This document shows positions 37,352-50,160 of a stretch of DNA of 64,000 bases, piece after piece; position 1 is the first letter of the stretch; each line of letters begins with the position of its first letter. The DNA is taken from assembly GCF_021155765.1 (NCBI RefSeq), contig NC_060116.1:3596001-3660000 (forward strand), given 5' to 3'. The notes under the pieces are model-generated. The model was given only the letters and a program-made list of their open reading frames with translations, was not told the DNA's origin and did no database searches. The DNA comes from Diprion similis (Eukaryota; Arthropoda; Insecta; Hymenoptera; Diprionidae). Both the position numbers and the translations under genes were made by a program.

Positions 37352-39200
37352 CTATATATATAAACGGTATTTTATAGAGCAATTACCACCACATCTCTGC
37401 TACAGCTTACGCATCCCTAAGTTGAGACCGAATTGATATAATTAACCATCAGACACGCGTCTTTCTTTGCACGATAGTTTTTATAAGACACCCGTTATAG
37501 AGAGTAATATCTAGTTGTGGTTATACTCTGTATATGGTCAATGAAAATTTTTTTTATTTTTAAAAAGTGCGAATTTCCCGAGACAAAAACGAGCGGTTTT
37601 TTTTTTTTTTTTTTTAATGCAAAACTGAAGCTTTTTTTTTTATCAATCCGCTGACTTTTTGTTAGTTTGTAAAATTTCAAAAAGATTCTAGTTCATGGTA
37701 CGAAGAATCTCATCTGGTTTAAGGTAAAAAAAAAAAAAAATTTCCAGATACTGCGGTTATATTTTTTCATGAAAATTTCATGAAAATTTTTAAATATTTG
37801 TCCACTTGAGGTTTTTTTCTTTTTATCTTAGTCCTGAAAAATCGTCCCCATTTCACACTCGAGAAACTATATTAGCCCCTTAATTGTGAAGAATGGAGGA
37901 AACTCAACAAACAGATGTAAACGCAAATGAAGCTAATGAAATAAAATGAAATTTCAGTGATATTTTGTAAATACTGAAAATAAAATGTAAAATAAACGTA
38001 TATTTGAATTTCGAAAATCTTAATTATTTTAATACGGAGTTTTACAGAACTCGCTTTATTCTACGAATTTTTAACATCGAAATGCCCATCGCGTGTCCGA
38101 TTTTCATAAATCATGTCTAATTTTTGTTCGGAAGTGAATTTTCAAAAATTGATCTAATTGAATAAAAATTAAGCAACGTGAGTTGCATTTCTTGAATCTC
38201 TGTTGCGTAGTTTTTGTGAAGGAAATCCTGAAAAGTTTCGGAACGGCGCCATTTTTTCGTTGTTATTCTTCAAATTTAGCGAAAATATTTGATAAAATCG
38301 TAGATATTCTCAATTTGGTTTTGTGAAAAAGAAAAAGAGAAAACTAAAAAATATGAAATAAATTTTTCATCATCAATTCTCGTATTGCATATTAATCTTA
38401 ACCGTTCAAACTGTTTGTTTAAGAGAGAAAAAACAAACAATTTCTGACAATTTCACAGCCGTATTGTTGAAAATTCTACTCTCTTTCTCTTTTATAAATA
38501 ATACTAAAATAATTCACTGAAATTAGAAATTCTAAAAAAAAAATATCACAACTTTTAATTCAGTCAATTATTTCAGTGTATAATTTATAAAATAACAATA
38601 CAACTAAAGCGTGTCTGATAATTCAGTATTTCTAATGGAATAAAAAAAAAAAAAAATTGTTATTTTCTTTAACTACGTCTTGGCCCTTCTCTAATTATAG
38701 GTAACTTTCGTTTGTTTCGAAAAAAAAAAATTTGCACATCATTTCTGAATATATATATATATATATAATGTTCCTATAATACGAATGATATAAATTATTC
38801 GGCAAGTTTATTTTTTAGAGATCCAAGATTCATTCGAGAATATATATTTTATTTTCATTCCATAAAAAAAGGTTTGTAAATCGTACCAAGTTATTAACCA
38901 TCGTTAAATTTCCGCTCTATCTTACTGACATTCGAAATTTATTGCTACACGTGGAAATAAATATAATATTGAAAAGAGCTTTACGATACCGCGATCAGAT
39001 TTTGAAAACACGTACCACACATACATACTTCTGCCCAATGTAATGATCTCTGCGATACTCTTAAATTCTTTATTTTCTAATCGGAAATTAGTAACTTGCT
39101 ATATTAAGCGTATTAAGCGTAACTTAATTATTAAGCGTATAATATAACAAACCTATTTCGAAGAGTCCGCAAACAGACAGTATATATATATATATATATA

Positions 39201-39642
39201 TTAGGGTGCGCAAAAAAACCGACTATTTTTTTTTTCAGTCTCACAAAATGTTAGTTTTTGATGTTTTGAGAGCCCACTCTAAAGGGCAGCTCGATAAAAA
39301 AATTTCGAGAAGTTGCTCCAAATTTTTTAAAATGTCACAAATCCTCAAAAAATTAAATTAACAAAAATTGTATTTTCAGTATTTTGTTCGATTTTTAATT
39401 CATGTCGTGGTATATTGTTATCTATTCTTTCTTACTAAATTAAAGAAAAAAAATTTATGAAATTTTAATATGAATATTAAAGGGTCCCTCGAAAACATCT
39501 AAAGAAATGCACCAAAAAATCTGACGTTTTAAAAAATGTGAGCAACCTCTTGAAAATTTTTTTTTTGAACTGTTCTTTGGAGCGGGCTCTTAAAACATCA
39601 AAAAATAGCATTTTGTCACATAAGACTAAGAAAAAAAAAAAT
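39201..39642. mobile_element. TTAGGGTGGCGC fold-back MITE, copy 5, internally deleted
   Basis: Left end TTAGGGTGCGC. About 150 bp of the centre/right arm is missing compared with other copies (GCACCAAAAAATCTGACG joins distant parts). The right terminus has decayed into an A-rich tract before a TA repeat. Lies upstream of H2.0. Confidence 0.8.
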
Positions 39643-40954
39643 ATATATAAATAAAATATAAATTATGAATTAATAAATCTCGATCGGAAAGGGCAAATAC
39701 GACTTCGAGCTGTTTCTAAGCCTTTCTCAAGTTAGGGCTACGGTTAGCAGGAGAGATAAATGCCGGATTTATTGCCGAATCCACGAAGAGTCTGAATTAA
39801 TTGAAATTATACGTGGATGCAATTTTAATTTTAACGAGTTACCAACCTGTGCAATCGAGCTTCAAGCTTCACGCGTACGAAGCGTTATCGAATAAAATAT
39901 GCATTATACACACGCGTGTAAACGTGTGCGGCAATATAAGTCAGGTTTTAATTTATTGCTTGTACAGTTGCACGCTTGAAAACTCATTTATATCTCTTTC
40001 AGGGTTAAATAGGAGAAAACAGATTCCCATCAATGACCCATCTCGAATATATTTCCACACCATTTCACGAACATCTTTTTATCGAAAATAAAACAAAAAT
40101 TTTCTGCACGGAATGGATCATTAGATCTGTACAGTTTTGCTAACTGAAAAATTGGAGAATCTTCCGATGGAATAAATTTTAACCACCTCCGAAAAATTAT
40201 TTAAAAAATTGTCTATTTTTTTTCAATAACTCTGCATTCTTCAATACCTTCTGTATTGAATGAATCATTCATCATATAGATATCTATCAATATATGTAAC
40301 CAAAAAAAATTATATTCCGGAGCAAATGTCCTTTGTCCAAAAAAAATATAATTTTCAAAAAATCTTTTCTCAATATTTTTTTTTATGGCCTAAAATAATA
40401 TTACTTACTTTAATTCGAGACATATATATTAAACCAACCTCTAATAATAGCCTAACAGTTGAAGAAAATTTGTTTGTTTGTTGTTTTTGTTTTTTTTTTT
40501 TTGTTTTTGTCAAAATTTTTCAGTAAGTCCACTTACTGATCAGACTCGGGCAAGAATTGTTTGGATGTATTAATTCTCGAGATAACGTAAAAAATCGTTT
40601 AGTTTTATGTAAATGCAAAGCAAAAGTATAAATTTCCGCGTATGATAGAAAAGTAGAAAATAGTCGAGAAAAAAAAAAAAAAAAAAGAAAAAAAAAAGAA
40701 AAAAAAAATTGTACGGAAACTATACAAGAAATGATTCTTTTTCGATGTTAAATTGGTTCGAAAGCATCTCGCGTGTAATCTTGATCGTAAATAATCCGTC
40801 TCGATACAATAAACGATAATATCTGAATAACGTTTACGCGTTTGTAACAGAAAGGAGAGAAATAATCGATGTAAAAAAAGGTTGCCAGCGAAGATACACT
40901 GTTATTCATACAGGAAGTTGATTTGAGAGCAGATATTCCATGGAACAATGTTCT

Positions 40955-41180
40955 CCCCTGATTATTTTCGCAGCAGCATATTCGACACACGGCTACGGGG
41001 AGATCAGCTCGGCTGGACCAATCTTCCGAGACGCCACGCCCTCGCATCTGAAGCCAGCCAATGGGCGAGCGGCTCGGTTAAACACGATGAAGATTTTGGA
41101 AACAACGAACCTCTTCAACGATGAGCAAAGACGCTCGTCCAGTCATCTGCTGCAACTGCTATACTCGTTTAAATTCACAT
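40955..41180 (+). promoter_or_regulatory. Candidate H2.0 promoter / 5'UTR region
   Basis: About 400-600 bp upstream of the H2.0 start, base composition rises and motifs such as GACCAAT and CCAATGGGCGAGCGG (CCAAT and GC-box-like) occur. It is open on the plus strand (GYGEISSAGPIFRDATPSH..) and preceded by an acceptor-like TTTTCGCAG. A 5' untranslated exon is therefore possible. Confidence 0.35.
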
Positions 41181-41606
41181 AATTTCAGTCATCCTCAAGT
41201 CATCTCCTTGAACCCATGCACGGCTGATGATTAGTCGTTATTTGATCCGTCGGTAAACGGTGTGGAAAATGGAGAAAAACTATCGTCGACGAGTTGAAAA
41301 GATGTGAATTATTTTCTTAATAAATGATGAATTTATTGCGATAAATTTTGTGAAACTGTGGAATAATAAATGTACGATAATTGTTTAACCACCGTGAAGC
41401 GTTTCTAAAATGTTTTTAGAAGAAGAAAGAAATAATAACAGCAAGAGAAAGAATGAAAGGATCCAATGATTTTGTGACCAAGTGAACGAATCAATCTACC
41501 ATGAAAATCTCAGTGGAAAATGAACTTCGTCAGACTCGGCAACCCTTGGAGGCATAAAGTTTAACAACGAAGTTTCTAAATGACATTAGTTAATCGCATC
41601 TCAAAA

Positions 41607-43204
41607 ATGGAGGACAGTAATACCCGAGTATCTGTTTCCGGTGACACATCGAAACAGTTAAAGTTCGGTATGGACAGGATATTGTCGAAAGAAATATCAG
41701 CCAAGAAAGAAGGTGAGAAAAATAATCCACCGGCAGCATGCGCACGTGTTGTTTAAGGGGTCTAACCAACTGACGAGGAAAGAAAAGAGTTTTTTCAAAT
41801 ATTGATTTCATAAGTTTAACTGTAAATATTGATCAGCCTTTGTTAGGCTTCAATAAATACACTATCTAATGAAATAAAAAAAATTTTTGCAATATATTTT
41901 CATCACTTTTTATACGCGAAAATCGTAGTTAAAAATCAGTCTGAGAAAAAAGTACCTGAAACAAAAAAATCTCACGGTTTTAGATTGAGCATGTTAATAG
42001 CCTTAGAATGAATGAATCGTTTTTAAAAATTCTGATTTAAACTATATTTTTTTGCAAATAACGGTAAAAAAAAGTGGTCTTTTTCAACTTTTTCGAAAAA
42101 TAACCGCTATTTTGTTAATTTTTCAAATATAAAAAATAGTATGATTCATTCCAAAGCCATTCGATTTTCTAGTTTCAAGTTAACCATCTCCGAAAAATCA
42201 TAAACACGATTTTCGCGTATAAAAAGTGATAAAAAAAATCGATAAAAAAATCTTTTTTTAATGTAATTCGAGAGTGTATTTATCAAGCCTAAAAATATTT
42301 ACAGTTAAAACTAAAACAGAAAAAACCCCAATCATAGACCGAGGCGTTGATGAGCTACGAAATTTCTCAATACGTCGTGACGGCATGACACCTGCAGTGA
42401 AGAAAACTTTCATTTTCAGAGGAACCCGTGTCAAGGCCTATACCCATCCTGTTCAACTCCTCAGTGTCGTCTTGCCCTTGTCCGGGAGGCTGCGCCAGCT
42501 GTGAAGTGGCCAGGAATTGTGCCTCGATCGGTTTTCCTCATTCGAATTTGCCGCTCCTCTCACACCATAGCTACAACCTTTTCGAGGGCTACAACAACCC
42601 CTACAGAGCACCCCTAGTGCGACCGATAGCCAGAGGTAAATATGCCAAGTAAAAAGTATTTTAGCCTCGACAATCCGAATCCGTTAAATCCTGTGTTTTA
42701 AGGTAATCAAAAATTTTATTCTAAAAACTTTTTTAGGAAGATAAATTACTCGTTTCCTCTTTTTCACCAGCACCAAAATCCGAAAGGTTCTGTTGCAATT
42801 GCGAAATCAGATCTATTCGATAGAATCCTTTTTAGAAAGAAAAAATTATCCTTTCGATATTATTTATGTTCATTGAATTGTATACAAAAATAATATTCAA
42901 CTGTGATTTAGGTGTTTTAATTTCATTGCTCTTCTAGTTTCGCTAGTGGGACAGAATTTTTTAGGCTTTGCAAAGATCATTTTGCCGCTTCAACGCGTTC
43001 GGAAAATATTTTCTTAATGCAAGAAGTAACACATTATTTTGTCGCGTGACCAATTAGTCTTACTCTGGTTTTCATAAATTTTACTTTACTGTAGATGATC
43101 GTATGAAACAATTTGGTTTAATCTAGCAGATTGATGCTGCGTTCGAATTTTTATGAAATTACGAAAGTATTCAATTGAAGCGATTAAATAAAAATCAAGA
43201 TTTC

Positions 43205-43253
<49 letters not shown>

Positions 43254-45756
43254 TATACAGAGTATATTTTAGTATATTTTACTAAATTTAAGTCTGCTTC
43301 TTTCAACTTTTTATCACCGTTGGTGATGATATAAAAAAGCATTCGTTTCGGTCGGAAATCATTTTTTCTGATTGTCATTACGTTTCCGAACCTCTAGAAT
43401 CCAAAAACCAGGCTTTTGGAAAATGTTAGTCTGGTTTTCGGTCTGACAAGCTTTCACAATGATCTCAGAAACCGCTTGACGAAGAAATTTCAAACTTACA
43501 GGATTTTGCAATAAATTGATGGGCAGAAAAGATTTTCATGTCCGTTCAATTTAAACTTTCCATTCTACCGGGAGTGAATCGATTTTTTATGTTTTACCGA
43601 CAAACCTATATTTTTTCTTCCTTACTACTTTTTTTCTAATAAAACGAATATGTTTTTCCCAGTTTATACATTTATTTTTACAAAATCTTACTCATTTTTT
43701 ATTCATCAATTCTTTTTCTCTTCCTTTCCGTAGTGATGAAAAGTATCTTGAAAAAACTCTTTTTCCAAGCTTATTTTTTCCGCACTTCTCAATGATTATT
43801 TGATTATTTTTATATTTGAAAAAAAAAAAGATTGTAGATACCCTTGAAAAAACAATGTCTAAAAATGGATCTATGAATTGATTTGGTTAAAAACGCAAAA
43901 AAAATTCTCATAACGTTTGCATCCATAACGAGAGAACATTCGACCGAGTAAATCATGAAGCTAAGAGTTGGAAATCAGATTGCAAAAAATTTTAAAGGAA
44001 CTAAAATCACTGAAATATTCTTTGAAATAAAGGGTGATCACTCGATATAGTTAAAACAATTAAAAAAATGTCCTGTTTTTACAGTAATTTCCACTGATTT
44101 CCAATGATTTCGCAGCGTTCCAGGTGATATCTAATGACTTGTTGTGATTTCCTGTGATTCTACGTAATCCGGAAATTAATTACCTTCACCAATAATACTA
44201 ATTATACATACTTAGTTCATTTAATTATCAGGATTGTTAATTCACTTCAAATAACTATTCAATCGTAAAAGTAAAGGCGTGACCATCAAAATTTCTATCG
44301 GTGTATATTAGGGTGGCGCAATAAAACCGACCAATTTTTTTTTTTTGAGTCTCGTGTGAGAAAATGTTAGTTTTTGATGTTTTAAGAGCCCACTCCAAAG
44401 GACAGCTCAAGAAAAAAATTTTAAGAGGTTGCTCCAAATTTTTTAAAATGTCAAAAAGCGTTAAAAAATTAAATTAAAAAACTTATGTTTTCATTATTTT
44501 GTTTGATTTTTAATTTATGTCGTGGTGTATTGTTATCGATTCTTTCTTACTAAATAAAAGAAAAAAGATTTATGAAATTTTAATATAAATATTAAAAGGT
44601 CGCTCGAAAAGTTCTAAGGAAATGCACCAAAAAATTGAAAAAAAATTATGAGCGACTTTTCAAAATTTAAATTTTGAACTCAAACTTTCGGAAACTTATT
44701 TTTTTTTTTGTCTATAAAATTACACCATAAAGCGAAAAAAAAAATCGATTTTTGACGATTTCTGACGTTTTAAAAAATGTGGAGCAACCTCTTAAAAATT
44801 TTTTTTCGAGCTGTCCTTTGAAGTGGGCTCTTAAAACATCAAAAACTAACATTTTGTCACACGAGACTCAAAACAAAGAAATAATCGGTTTTTCTGCGCC
44901 ATCCTAGTGTATATATGTATTTTAATGAATTGGAAAATTCGTGTACAAAGTACGATGATTGTGAAAATTTCGAGCACCTATTTCGTCTGCAAATTGAAAA
45001 TATTTTTCGTCCTCATATATCTTGGCTGTCACAATTTCATCACACATTGTGACGAAGTTACGTGATAATTTTTTGTCGCTATAACTTTATAACTTCAATT
45101 TAAGCAAGTATAGTAATGATACTGATCAATTTGTGTGTTTACAATTAGTGACATTATATTGCATACTAAAGACTTATCGTGAAGAAAATTGTACAGAAAA
45201 TTGTCAAGAATAATTCCCTAGCAAATTAAACTATATTTTACACCTTGCCAATCATATTTCATAATTATCCACATCGTGTGTGTAACTTATTTAACCTGTA
45301 TCACGATGATCGTTTTTATTGCTAGAAATTATCGCAAAACCGCAACAAAAAAAAAAAAACAAAAAAAAAAAAAACGTTTGGTCATCTAGAATTGTAAACT
45401 TTTTCATCAACCATACGAAGCTTATCGAATGTTAATTGTTGACAATAAGTATGAAACTCATTCGTAAGTCCGAACGTATAAAAAATCGTTTGCATCTTTA
45501 TACTCGCCTTGTGTGATTTCAAAGCCATATTTGGCAATTCGACAGCTAAAGTTTCTAATATCTTTCCATTATATCAAAAGATGATTCTATTCTCAAAACC
45601 AACTTCGAATACTAATTGTTGAATTTCTTGGTGTAACCTCCAGATATTTTTTATTGTCACGTAGCGTAATTGCAAAGTGTAAAACTATTCGAATAAACAT
45701 AAAATTTCTATTCCATTTCCTCGATAATTAAATCACGAATGTTTCCATAATCCGGC

Positions 45757-45804
<48 letters not shown>

Positions 45805-48800
45805 CGAATTCCACGAATTCATCCCTTGATCAACAAAATCTTAAACAGCGATCATCGGTTACCACCCAGTCACCTCATCAGTGAGATTCCGTGACTAAAT
45901 CTGGCCAACCATGATTGCGTGTAAATGCTTTTTGTGATAGCCTAACGGAACAATAATCGTACTCGTATGGTTCTTCTTGTAAACACTAATTCGTTAAGGG
46001 AGATTAATTGGTGCCTAGTCGAGTGGAATAAAAGTGAATGATTTACAGTATTTCCCCCTTACTGTATACTCACAAGGCTTGAGCGTCGCGCGTCGGGGTT
46101 TCGATGTGATATAGGGTTCGAGCTGCAGTGCGGGAGTGCATTATTAACAAATGTTCACATACGGAGAGAGGAGTAGCTGCTGGTTATACTTATACTTATA
46201 CTTATACTTATACCCAGTCGAACCGACCGCTGCATGGCAACTAAGGGAAAAATATTTACACTCCGGTAGTAGGTATTCTCGTGTTTCCTGTCTGTGTTTA
46301 AACGACATCCTAAGTGCCATCCCAAGTTTACATCACACGTAAACACTCGCGGCTTTTAACCTGCTCCCTTCAGAGATATACATATATCTAGTTGTAAATC
46401 GAGATGCTGTACGCGTTTCGAGTGCTAATCCCGCGTCATATCCTCTCGTTTTAACTCTAACAGAACGGTTGTTTGTTCCGGTGTTGAATGTGCATTTTGA
46501 AAATTGATAAAAAATAAATAAAAAAAATTTCACTGACCAGATCTTTTTTTTTTTTTTTTTTTTTTTTTTTTCAATATAATTTCTAAGTTGATTGGTTCAA
46601 ATACAAAATAAATTTCTTAGTTACACGTGCAAATTATACACAATTTTTCAATTTAAACACATCAGATTTAATATACTACTTCGTTTGGCTGGTTCCAAAG
46701 TGGGTTTACATAATGGATTAATTATCCTGAGATATGATTTTTTATGCTGTTTTTTTTTTTTTTTTTTTTTTCAGCAAAGTATTGGTTTCAATCAAAAATC
46801 ACTGTTTCTAACATCAATGAATCTTTACGTTTTTGAACTTGTAGAATCTGTAAGTTTTTCAAAAAATTCCCATGATGATCTCGGAAATGGCTGGATGAAA
46901 AAATTTGGCAGGATTTTACAACCAAATAATTGGCATAAAACATTCCCACGTCGCGTTCGATTCGAACTCCTCGTTTTACCGGAAGTGAATTGATTTTCAA
47001 CGTTTTATCGCACTTTTTCCTCCTTATTACTCTTTCTAACCGAACGGTCATATTTTTAAAAACTTTTTAACCGAGAGGTAAAAAAATTGACTTAGTATTA
47101 TCTGCTTCGTAAATATTAAGACTTACTGCAGAAAAAAAAAAAAAAATGGTGGTTTTTTTTCGATTTCCCAACAGTTTAACCAGTTAAGATAATAATAACC
47201 AGCACTGAATGAAAAATTGTAAAACAAAACAAACTAAACATACGAAACAAGAAATAAAATTATTTACGTATAATATTAATATTCAGCACAGCCTGTGATG
47301 ACATTTTTTTTCCGGACAATTGCATAATCGGAAAGATAATACGAAGAACGATAATTAATTGATATAGGGACTAAAATGTGACAGTATAAATGTCGTAGAG
47401 AAAAAAGTTGATCGGTAAAACGTGAACGTCTGTCCGAAAAGTTGGAACCGAACGTGCAATAAATAATGAGAAATTACCCGCCATCGTGTAATAAAAATTC
47501 TAACCAATTGGGGCCGCCCATTAAGAACTGTCGAAATTATTTTTAGCCAGTTTTAGTAGAGCCAAGGAAGAAGAGGAGGTGCGCGCATGGCCGCGGGTGT
47601 TGTAGGTGGCTCGAGAAACTCGGGCAATTTGTGTTCGTGGGCCAGAAGATCGTTTGGAGCGATCCCTGCGGCCGCGATGTTTAGATTCGTACATATGTTG
47701 TGTACTTTACTGGCGCACTAAATCACCAGCGAGAAGTGCTCCAAGTCTCCGGGGTGGTACGGGAGGGCGAACCAACCAGACAAGCTCTCGTGATCATCCG
47801 CACTCTTGTATTATAAGTTAACTACTTTGGTCTCTCGCCCAGCTTCCACCACCGCAGGTTCCTCCAGGCTTCTGGTTTATACTTGTTAGAGGACGATGAT
47901 ACAGGCTCTCCGGACTTACCCTGGATTATTACCCAGATATTGTTTATAACGCGTGCGCCCATGCCCATGTACCAAGATCGAGGGTGTACGAAAGAAAATA
48001 GAATAAAAATCTGGACGATTATTTTCATTATTTTTCCACCCTTCCGAGTATTTTGTGCCCGCCTCGCAGTTCGAGCTCTCGACGAGTCTTGCGAGATTTT
48101 GAAAGCCATCGAGTAACCGGATATACTTTGGCATATACTGCAAAATACATACAGAATTTAAATGTTTTATACTTATCAAGCCCGTGTTTGTTATGAGCTG
48201 GGAATAAATTAAGGGTCGTTGGATTGTAATTTGGTTTTATTAAGGCCTTAGGCCACTCTAGAGGCCAAAACAAATAGGCTTTTTGGGGATTTTTTTTTTT
48301 CAGAAATACTAAAAAATAAATCGAGATAACAGAAACGTGATTTTGTTATTCATATCAGTGACTGCTTACAATAATTTTTTTGAAGCGATTTATTTCAAAA
48401 TGTCGGCTGTGCAGCGTTTTTGCGACGACGTATCTTTTTTTTCGGGGTCCACGGTTGGACTAACAGCTCCTGTAATTTTTTTAATCATAATGAGCCAATG
48501 AATTTTTTTGATTATATATAATAACTGCTATAGAAGTACGTAGGATTTTTTTTTTATATCGCGCAGTTCATTTGTTATTAACAATTACCTGACAATTTTT
48601 TAAGCAAGTTCTTCACTTTCCACTTTAGAGGTGCGCCATTTGGCCAAATATCAATATATCGCAAAAATTCTAACAAAAGCAGAGCAAAACCAAGATTTTT
48701 TTCATTTTTGTTTTTTTTTTTTTGTTTTAATACAAGGACCAAAGTTTTCAGGCCGTAATCAACATGGAACGAATTTTTTTTTTGATCTTTTATCAATGTT

Positions 48801-50160
48801 ACGATTAGAATCTTCTAAAATGAAATTAACTGACTATTGGATGCAAAGTTTTCAAAAATAACAGTTAAATTAATTTCCGACGATTCTAGTCGAAATATTC
48901 TGTGCCGAAATCGAATAATATTTAGAAAACAGTGAATATTAGTTCTGAAGTTTGTTAAAAAAAACAAAAAAAGTATTGTTATTATTTATTTTATTTTTTC
49001 ACTCAATCTTGGAAAGTCTGTAGACAATAATCAGTTTTACTTCGGTAAATCGTAATTAAAAAGTTATTAATAAATCTGAGAAAATTTATCCCATATTACT
49101 AATGCGTATCACTACAGCAATTCACTGACTTCCGGTTTCAGTGCCCGTGGCTCCAGCGGCAGTCATATCGAGTAATCCAGAGAGCAGCTCTCGTCGTAAG
49201 AGATCATGGTCGAGGGCAGTCTTCAGCTCGTTACAGCGTAAAGGACTTGAGCGAAGATTTTCACTCCAGAAGTACATCACAAAGCCGGATAGAAGACAAT
49301 TAGCTGCTACTTTGGGCTTGACAGATGCCCAGGTAGGTAATGCGTGCAGCTTTTGCCGAGCTTCAATAGGTGTACAGTCTAGGGTGTTTCATTTTCAGGC
49401 GATATTTTTTTTTTTTTTTTTTACTCTGTGCTACCTGAAATTCTCCTACTTTATGAAAATCAAAAAATATAACTGAAAAACTGTTGGTCAGGGGAAATTA
49501 ACACACAAGAAGTTTTTGTAGCAAATTTTATGCCCTAAAAAAGCTGTACACGTGTTTTTTGCAAAAAAAAAAAATTTTTAACGTCGAAAAATCGAATTTA
49601 AACCGTAAAAAAAAATTTTCTATGTTATTTATATGGGAAATCGAATTTTTGAAAGAGCTAAGTCTCTGATGCACTTGGAACCTTTTACTCGGCGGCATAA
49701 TTTTTTGATTTTTATAAAGTATGAGATTTTCAGGTAGCGCAGAGAAACAAAAAAAATATCGCCTAAAAATGAAACACCCTAGACTGTACACGTATTCAAT
49801 CATTTAGGTTTAAAAGTATAAAATTTCTTATTTTCATCATTGATCATACTATCGTAAGATTAAAACTTGAGTGACTGAAATCAGCTGCTTGTGGATTTAT
49901 ATAATTGTAAAATTTTTTTCAAACATGAATTTGATACGATTTTTCACTTCCAGGTAAAAGTTTGGTTCCAAAATCGCCGTATGAAATGGCGTCACACGAA
50001 AGAAGGAGAATTAACGACTCCCGTTGGACCAGATTCGACCCAACAAGAACCGCAGCGAAATCTCGGCAGCGATTCTTCGATGTTAAAAAATTTCTCAGAT
50101 TTTAAACGGAGTAAGTCGGAAGTAGATGAAGAGGAGGTGGAAATTGAAGTTGACGTTTAG
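41607..50160 (+). CDS. H2.0: Homeobox transcription factor H2.0 / HLX class
   Basis: Exons 41607-41712, 42420-42635, 49142-49332, 49954-50160 (TAG) join in phases 1, 1, 0 to give 239 residues. The homeodomain (about residues 128-187) reads RSWSRAVFSSLQRKGLERRF, then KYITKPDRRQLAATLGLTDA, then QVKVWFQNRRMKWRH; WSRAVFS.LQRKGLE and KPDR.QLA are diagnostic of HLX/H2.0. Gln50 and Asn51 are intact. The intron between Gln44 and Val45 is a position shared by many homeobox genes. Exon 1 carries LKFGMDRILS, an eh1-like Groucho-binding motif. Exon 2 has a cysteine cluster. An in-frame ATG at 41580 would add nine residues; ATG 41607 has the better context (AAAATGG). H2.0 proteins act in visceral-muscle and gut-associated mesoderm in flies. 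The protein is short (fly and human are 400 or more), so an alternative 5' exon is possible. Poly-A signal at 50329-50334. Confidence 0.94.
41757..42335. mobile_element. TTAA-flanked element, second copy (H2.0 intron 1)
   Basis: Begins TTAAGGGGTCTAACCAACTGACG at 41753 and shares internal blocks with 31952-32851 (GTTTTAGATT.AGCATGTTAAT, AAAATCAGTCTGA). Lacks the two nested hairpins. The right end has decayed near 42335, so no right TTAA is seen. Confidence 0.7.
43206..43258. repeat. (TA)n microsatellite in H2.0 intron 2
   Basis: About 21 TA units followed by an imperfect ACATATATATAC tail. Confidence 0.9.
43430..43640 (+). repeat. Diverged dispersed repeat, copy 1 (H2.0 intron 2)
   Basis: Matches 46840-47035 in the same orientation: AATGATCTC.GAAA..GCTTGACGAA, then CAGGATTTTGCAA..AATT, then TTTACCG/CTACCGG..GTGAATCGATTTT and CTTCCTTACTAC. 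Identity looks about 65-70% by eye. No coding frame or clear termini. Confidence 0.55.
44308..44907. mobile_element. TTAGGGTGGCGC fold-back MITE, copy 6 (H2.0 intron 2)
   Basis: Complete copy; right end GCGCCATCCTAG. Exact 6-bp duplication TGTATA at 44302-44307 and 44908-44913. Located in the long intron 2 of H2.0. Confidence 0.93.
45761..45801. repeat. Long poly-A run (41 bases), H2.0 intron 2
   Basis: An uninterrupted A tract; others of 31 bases (36201-36231) and 47 bases (inside fold-back copy 4) occur in the window. No recognisable retroposed sequence precedes it. Confidence 0.9.
46183..46213. repeat. Hexanucleotide TTATAC tandem repeat
   Basis: Five near-perfect copies of TTATAC in H2.0 intron 2. 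Confidence 0.95.
46840..47035 (+). repeat. Diverged dispersed repeat, copy 2 (H2.0 intron 2)
   Basis: Partner of 43430-43640: shares GATGATCTCGGAAA, GGATTTTACAACCAAATAATTGG, TTTTACCGGAAGTGAATTG and CTCCTTATTAC. Either an old mobile element or a duplicated intronic segment. Confidence 0.55.
47500..48120. promoter_or_regulatory. GC-rich block in H2.0 intron 2, candidate enhancer
   Basis: This stretch has near-balanced base composition inside a very A/T-rich intron and no long A/T runs. It contains GGGCCGCCCATTAAG, CTGCGGCCGCGATG and ACGCGTGCGCCCATGCCCATG. Homeodomain-like cores (CAATAAATAATG, GTAATAAAAA) lie at its 5' edge (47455-47500). Open frames on both strands are short and lack splice-compatible context, so regulatory conservation is likelier than coding. 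Inference only. Confidence 0.35.
49377..49783. mobile_element. GTCTAGGGTG fold-back element (H2.0 intron 3)
   Basis: Ends GTCTAGGGTGTTTCATTTT and its inverse, with about 100 bp arms (GCGATATTTTTTT; CTACCTGAAA). TGTACA flanks both sides (49371-49376 and 49784-49789). Because TGTACA is a palindrome it could instead be part of the terminal repeat. It lies inside the intron that splits the homeodomain. Confidence 0.85.

Larger units (their letters stand above)
35035..40950. other. Intergenic region between gene B and H2.0
   Basis: After the gene B 3' end (AATAAA at 35183) no exon was recognised. Contents are the island at 35560-35745, poly-A and TG repeats, and fold-back copy 5 at 39201. Frames over 60 codons here have no splice or codon-use support. 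Confidence 0.65.

Noticed and set aside
37079-37436. Frames with Cys-Val repeats (VCVCVCV)
   Set aside because: Translation of the TG microsatellite.
47606-48179. Several frames in the GC-rich H2.0 intron block
   Set aside because: Mutually overlapping on both strands, none with a homologue-like motif or good splice borders; treated as possible regulatory DNA.
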